NCBI GenBank assembly: GCA_036794825.1
Contig: DAIRGA010000018.1
Coordinates: 40,024-104,023, forward strand
DNA from: RZYY01 sp036794825
GTDB taxonomy: Bacteria > Bacteroidota > Bacteroidia > Bacteroidales > 4484-276
Direction: 5' to 3'
DNA: 64,000 nucleotides
Position 1 is the stretch's first letter. Each line of letters opens with the position of its first letter. The translations under genes were made by a program, and so were the position numbers. The notes below the pieces were generated by a model. It was not told the DNA's origin, did no database searches, and saw only the letters and a program-made list of their open reading frames with translations. Positions 62,433 through 64,000 of the stretch are shown here, in pieces.

Positions 62433-62590
62433 AGCTGATTGAAATAATATCTTTCAACGAGATTTGTGACCTTAAACCCATGACTTTGGATGAATTTTAC
62501 TCAATGATTGACCAGGCCGAAGAGGATATCAAAAATGGCAGAGTAATCGAAACAAAGGAGTTGCTCAAAAAGGTTCACTCATGGAAATGA
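62429..62590 (+). CDS. Small antitoxin-like protein
   Basis: A 53-residue protein (MKLIEIISFNEICDLKPMTL ... ELLKKVHSWK). Its ATG overlaps the helicase TGA as ATGA, and its own TGA overlaps the next ATG the same way. The pattern KPMTLDEFYSMIDQAEEDIKNGR followed by a short basic tail resembles the antitoxins that precede RelE/ParE-type toxins in Bacteroidota. No DNA-binding fold is obvious in so short a sequence. The assignment rests mainly on size and order. Confidence 0.5.
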   Translation: MKLIEIISFNEICDLKPMTLDEFYSMIDQAEEDIKNGRVIETKELLKKVHSWK

Positions 62591-62673
62591 GGATCATCTT
62601 GACAGAGAAAGCATTGTACTGGCTTAAAGCATCCAAATGTCAATCCTGCCAAAAGGAGGGGCTTGCTTGTTAA
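62587..62673 (+). pseudogene. Truncated RelE/ParE-type toxin remnant
   Basis: The frame begins MRIILTEKALYWLKASK, the N-terminal strand and helix of RelE/YoeB-like toxins, and then stops after 28 codons (TAA at 62671-62673). No toxin core follows in any frame that I can recognise, so the toxin is almost certainly dead. It overlaps the antitoxin-like gene by ATGA. Confidence 0.45.
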
Positions 62674-62933
62674 GTCTGTGAGTCACCCCGTGAATCGCCT
62701 GCAAGGGCCACTGATGATGAGGGTTCGGCGGGCATTTTACAGTATTCTTGGGATTACCAGACAGTATTCAACTTTTCAATATCGAATATTGAACAGCTGA
62801 ATATTGAATGTTGAAGTGAGGCCTGTTTTAGGTAAGGGTTTCGTTTGACCCATCCTGTCAGGTGCTGCATGCTTATAAGAAAATCATGCCTGCAATTAAA
62901 CGGGTTGTTTGCGAGCATTTTCGCCGGAGTGCT
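62674..62933. other. Intergenic region after the toxin remnant
   Basis: About 260 bp with no credible gene. It holds the AT-rich inverted repeats at 62766-62816 and lies between the convergent helicase cassette and the TPR-like gene. No terminator with a T-run is seen. Confidence 0.5.
62766..62816. repeat. Cluster of TTCAATATT-type inverted repeats
   Basis: TTCAATAT-CGA-ATATTGAA (62775-62793) is a perfect 8-bp stem with a 3-nt loop. Related ATTCAAC and ATATTGAATGTTGAA stretches flank it. Repeats of this flavour are scattered between genes in some Bacteroidota, but copy number here cannot be judged. Confidence 0.6.
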
Positions 62934-63809
62934 TTATTTCTTCCCTGTGTGTTTCTTCAACCAATCCAGTGCGCCCTCGATATCTTCCCAAACGGATCTG
63001 GCAAAGAAGGCATAATACTCCGCCTCACTCTTCTGGCCGGGGGAGTAAGTATCAGGAACGGCGGACAAACGACGTTTCGATAGAAGTTTTGCAGGAACAA
63101 ATTTGTTGGCTTTCAGCGCATCTTTTAGCAAATTGTTTGCGAAGTCTGTTTCTCCCTCTGTCATAAACCAGAAAAGGGCACGATTGTATTGCGGAGAAGC
63201 GAGGAAGGTATCATTGTACTTCTTGTCGTATTTCAAAAACTTTTCGCGCTGGTTTGCTTCAATCAAACGCAGCATCAGAAAGTCACGGACACCCTGATTG
63301 TCGTTAGGGTTGAGTTTGATCATCTCTTCCTGTATGGCAATACATTCGTTAAGCTTGCCCATTAGATATTGACATTCGGAATACTGGAAAAGGCAGCGCA
63401 TGAACGGCCTTGTTTCGTGCATCAGCCAGAACCGCCCTTTGTTCTCTTTCATGAAATTCCCGCCAAATTTTACCCTGCCGATCGAAACTCCCTTTTCGTA
63501 GAAGGCAGTGGCAAAGGGAGGAAAATCGGATTGACCCCCCAAGAATTCATACGCTTCGATGCAATCGGGATCAAGCTCCAGAGCCTCCATAACCAATTGG
63601 ACTGCTTTCATTGGGTTGTTTTCCTCATGAGCGCTGAATACCAAATCCTGAGCCTTTTCAGCATCAGTTAGCACTTCGGGCGGAAATGAGGGTATCGGCT
63701 CGTTCATAAACTTGCTCATAAACTGGTTGATTTCTTCCACTGATTTGAAATCCTGCGTATCGAGCAGTCGCCCAAGATCGGACATTAATTTGTCGTGTTT
63801 CCTGTCCAT
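62934..63809 (-). CDS. TPR-like protein of unknown function
   Basis: A 291-residue all-helical protein without signal peptide or membrane span. Helix pairs of TPR type are visible (PMKAVQLVMEALELDPDCIEAYEFLGG near 82; CQYLMGKLNECIAIQEEMIKLNPNDNQG near 147, shown here in part). The C-terminus, SEAEYYAFFARSVWEDIEGALDWLKK, resembles the ST7/SEC-C-associated TPR proteins of bacteria. Function unknown; probably a cytosolic protein-interaction scaffold. It has a well-formed promoter. Confidence 0.7.
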   Translation of the reverse strand: MDRKHDKLMSDLGRLLDTQDFKSVEEINQFMSKFMNEPIPSFPPEVLTDAEKAQDLVFSAHEENNPMKAVQLVMEALELDPDCIEAYEFLGGQSDFPPFATAFYEKGVSIGRVKFGGNFMKENKGRFWLMHETRPFMRCLFQYSECQYLMGKLNECIAIQEEMIKLNPNDNQGVRDFLMLRLIEANQREKFLKYDKKYNDTFLASPQYNRALFWFMTEGETDFANNLLKDALKANKFVPAKLLSKRRLSAVPDTYSPGQKSEAEYYAFFARSVWEDIEGALDWLKKHTGKK

Positions 63810-63832
63810 TTGCTTATGATTTAAATTCAGGC

Positions 63833-63866
63833 CAAAAGTATTGCAATTTACCCTGAAATTGACAAA
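63833..63866 (-). promoter_or_regulatory. Promoter of the TPR-like gene
   Basis: Reverse-strand TTTG (63866-63863), 22-nt spacer, TACTTTTG (63840-63833). The ATG is 23 bp downstream. The rest of the window to 64000 shows no gene. Confidence 0.6.
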
Positions 63867-64000
63867 AAATCAACACTTTAACAACTTTTCGTCAATTGAA
63901 AGAAGCAGGATTTCGGGCTATTTCCATTTATAAGAAAAGCAGAATCTCCTGACTTGTCCACTTTAGTGCGGCAGATTTAGCTTTTCTATAAAATCTATGA

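Noticed and set aside
1..64000. tRNA, rRNA, CRISPR arrays, complete insertion sequences and prophage
   Set aside because: No cloverleaf-like or rRNA stretches, no regularly spaced repeats, no transposase or phage structural frames found on reading both strands.

Overview
The window reads as chromosome from a member of the Bacteroidota, most like Bacteroidales or a relative. The evidence is: several secreted proteins ending in a type IX secretion (T9SS) C-terminal sorting domain; promoters of the Bacteroidota type (-7 TAnnTTTG, sometimes with a -33 TTTG or TTG); few Shine-Dalgarno sites; a DUF4175-type coiled-coil membrane protein next to ybeY; and an RprXY-like two-component pair. I see no rRNA, tRNA, CRISPR array, complete insertion sequence or prophage.

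Layout. 1-7.8 kb: queA (cut by the window edge) with a small coupled gene, pssA, then three genes for exported T9SS cargo (BNR/sialidase-fold protein, a cleaved-adhesin-like protein interrupted by an in-frame TGA, and an M1 aminopeptidase). 8-18.4 kb: a co-oriented block of DUF4175 protein, ybeY, mnmG, a methyltransferase and a very large NtrY-like histidine kinase; mnmG is flanked by two parS-like ParB sites, one a perfect 16-bp palindrome. 18.6-22.2 kb: a three-gene biotin-dependent acyl-CoA carboxylase operon. 23-28.3 kb: nucleotide-sugar genes in two transcription units separated by a terminator (dTDP-glucose dehydratase and UDP-glucose epimerase; then dehydrogenase, acetyltransferase and aminotransferase of a WbpA/D/E type route). 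28.4-31.7 kb: ferritin, a sodium/solute symporter, tadA and a DEDDh exonuclease. 31.8-36 kb: one 1431-residue secreted protein with two C39-like cysteine-peptidase modules. 36-42.5 kb: a RuvC-fold protein with a GNAT-like protein, a RhaD-like aldolase, a DUF418 membrane protein, tmk, a DoxX/YkgB-like protein and nadA. 42.54-43.13 kb: an AT-rich gene-free gap with DnaA-box-like 9-mers, a candidate replication origin. 43.1-51 kb: rpiB, lutB-like, asnB, a GH29 fucosidase lipoprotein, tyrS and fbaA. 51.2-54.8 kb: a two-component system divergent from a small T9SS protein, with four GTTAA repeats phased at 10-11 bp between them. 54.9-59 kb: a second nucleotide-sugar dehydrogenase and pheT. 59.2-62.7 kb: an AT-rich island with an Upf1-like SF1 helicase fused to a PLD nuclease and a zinc finger, followed by a toxin-antitoxin remnant. 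62.9-63.8 kb: a TPR-like protein.

Most of the window is housekeeping, surface-polysaccharide and secretion genes. The unusual parts are the parS pair and the possible origin, the phased operator at the two-component locus, the tandem-C39 surface protein, the interrupted adhesin gene with a bulged hairpin right after its TGA, and the helicase-nuclease cassette, which is the best candidate for an undescribed or little-described defence system. Function is inferred from motifs I could read directly; no database search was possible.
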